Shown here: in pieces, positions 63,543 through 64,000 of the stretch
How positions within the stretch are numbered: the first letter of the stretch is position 1
How the letters are laid out: every line of letters begins with the position of its first letter
Position numbers and translations under genes: made by a program
The notes under the pieces: model-generated
The model's database searches: none
Seen by the model: only the letters and a program-made list of their open reading frames with translations
Told to the model about the DNA's origin: nothing
Source: Sulfurovum lithotrophicum
GTDB taxonomy: Bacteria; Campylobacterota; Campylobacteria; Campylobacterales; Sulfurovaceae
Assembly (NCBI RefSeq): GCF_000987835.1
Contig: NZ_CP011308.1
Span: 620,001 to 684,000, forward strand
Direction: 5' to 3'
Length of the DNA stretch: 64,000 nt

Positions 63543-64000
63543 ATTTATTTAAAATAAAAACCTCAGGTCGTATAGACAAAATACTAGCTACAGAATTAGA
63601 CGTAAGCCGCAACCAGGTTGAAAAACTTGTGAAAGATGGTTTGGTTTCAGTGAATGGAAAAGTTGTCACTAAAACCAGTTTCAAGGTTGTAGAGGGTAAT
63701 GAAATTTCATATAAATTCAAAGAGGCTGAGAAACGTGAGCCTGTTGAGATAGACTTTGACGTCGAGATACTGTATGAAGATGAGTATCTCATGGTGGTGA
63801 ACAAGCCCAGTGGACTGGTGGTGCATCCTGCTCCTTCAGTGAAAGAGCCTACACTGGTGGACTGGCTGGTGAAAAAGGGGATCTCGCTCTCTACTATTTC
63901 GGGGGAAGAGCGCCACGGTATCGTGCACCGCATTGACAAAGAGACGACGGGTGCGCTGGTGATTGCCAAGGACAATAAAGTGCACGAGATGCTCAGCGAG
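63539..64000 (+). CDS. rluD: RluD-family 23S rRNA pseudouridine synthase, partial (runs off right edge)
   Basis: 154 codons to the window edge. N-terminal S4 domain (about 9-60: GRIDKILATELDVSRNQVEKLVKDGLV) and the start of the catalytic domain with EILYEDEYLMVVNKPSGLVVHP and the catalytic Asp in HGIVHRIDKETTG. It probably modifies helix 69 of 23S rRNA; RluA/C/D subtype is inferred. Its start overlaps the nucleotidyltransferase stop, so the acquired pair now drives its translation. Confidence 0.9.
   Translation, partial: MNLFKIKTSGRIDKILATELDVSRNQVEKLVKDGLVSVNGKVVTKTSFKVVEGNEISYKFKEAEKREPVEIDFDVEILYEDEYLMVVNKPSGLVVHPAPSVKEPTLVDWLVKKGISLSTISGEERHGIVHRIDKETTGALVIAKDNKVHEMLSE

Overview
The window looks like a chromosomal segment of a sulfur-oxidising Campylobacterota (Epsilonproteobacteria), most like Sulfurovum or a close relative. 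The evidence is gene order and content: birA-parA-parB-atp genes-tol/pal, ilvB-ilvH-lpxD, a PEB4-type chaperone next to fba, ileS-small ORF-gatA-guaB, an F1 operon without subunits a and c, TATAAT-type -10 boxes (often TGnTATAAT) with little -35 signal, and a full-length bacterial arginine kinase. Database confirmation was not possible; genus-level placement is inference.

Layout. 1-1.7 kb: reverse-strand two-component pair whose kinase carries a metallo-beta-lactamase/diiron-like sensor. 1.8-5.4 kb: ilvB, ilvH, lpxD and a small unknown gene. 5.4-6.0 kb: a PAS protein behind a GEMM-like (cyclic dinucleotide class I) leader with unusual binding-site bases. 6.1-18.1 kb: metH, zinc-ribbon protein, ABC-F ATPase, trpB, arginine kinase, two small Cys-rich proteins, pepD, ppk2, nth. 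18.2-24.3 kb: three related SurA/PEB4-like exported proteins, fba, a PLP enzyme, hisD, a DUF805 protein. 24.4-25.3 kb: eight tRNA genes on the reverse strand. 25.4-37.7 kb: pncC, ileS, a 43-residue membrane ORF, gatA, guaB, metY, metX, xseB, a nitrilase-fold protein without catalytic Cys, an E1-like protein, a lipoprotein, ridA, rplU, rpmA. 38.4-49.3 kb: obg, proB, fmt, birA, parA, parB, atp genes. 49.3-55.2 kb: tol-pal genes interrupted by inverted MEMO and AMMECR1 genes. 55.2-62.2 kb: proC, proA, an SlyD-like isomerase, a degenerate phosphorelay protein, rubredoxin, fabD, mtnN, ttcA. 62.2-64 kb: an AT-rich insertion with a winged-helix/nucleotidyltransferase pair, then the start of an RluD-family gene that runs off the window.

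The content is mostly housekeeping: branched-chain amino acid, methionine (direct sulfhydrylation by MetX/MetY, then MetH), proline (proA, proB, proC), histidine and tryptophan synthesis; translation; ATP synthesis; chromosome partitioning; and envelope integrity (Tol-Pal). MtnN may also serve the futalosine menaquinone route used by this phylum.

The less ordinary signals are the GEMM-like leader with altered ligand-contact positions, a dispersed GTAG-led REP-like hairpin family in ten intergenic loci, the pseudo-phosphorelay protein at 58.1-59.5 kb, the attenuator-like hairpin before obg, and the autoregulated-looking winged-helix/nucleotidyltransferase module. No CRISPR array, prophage, insertion sequence or rRNA gene was seen.
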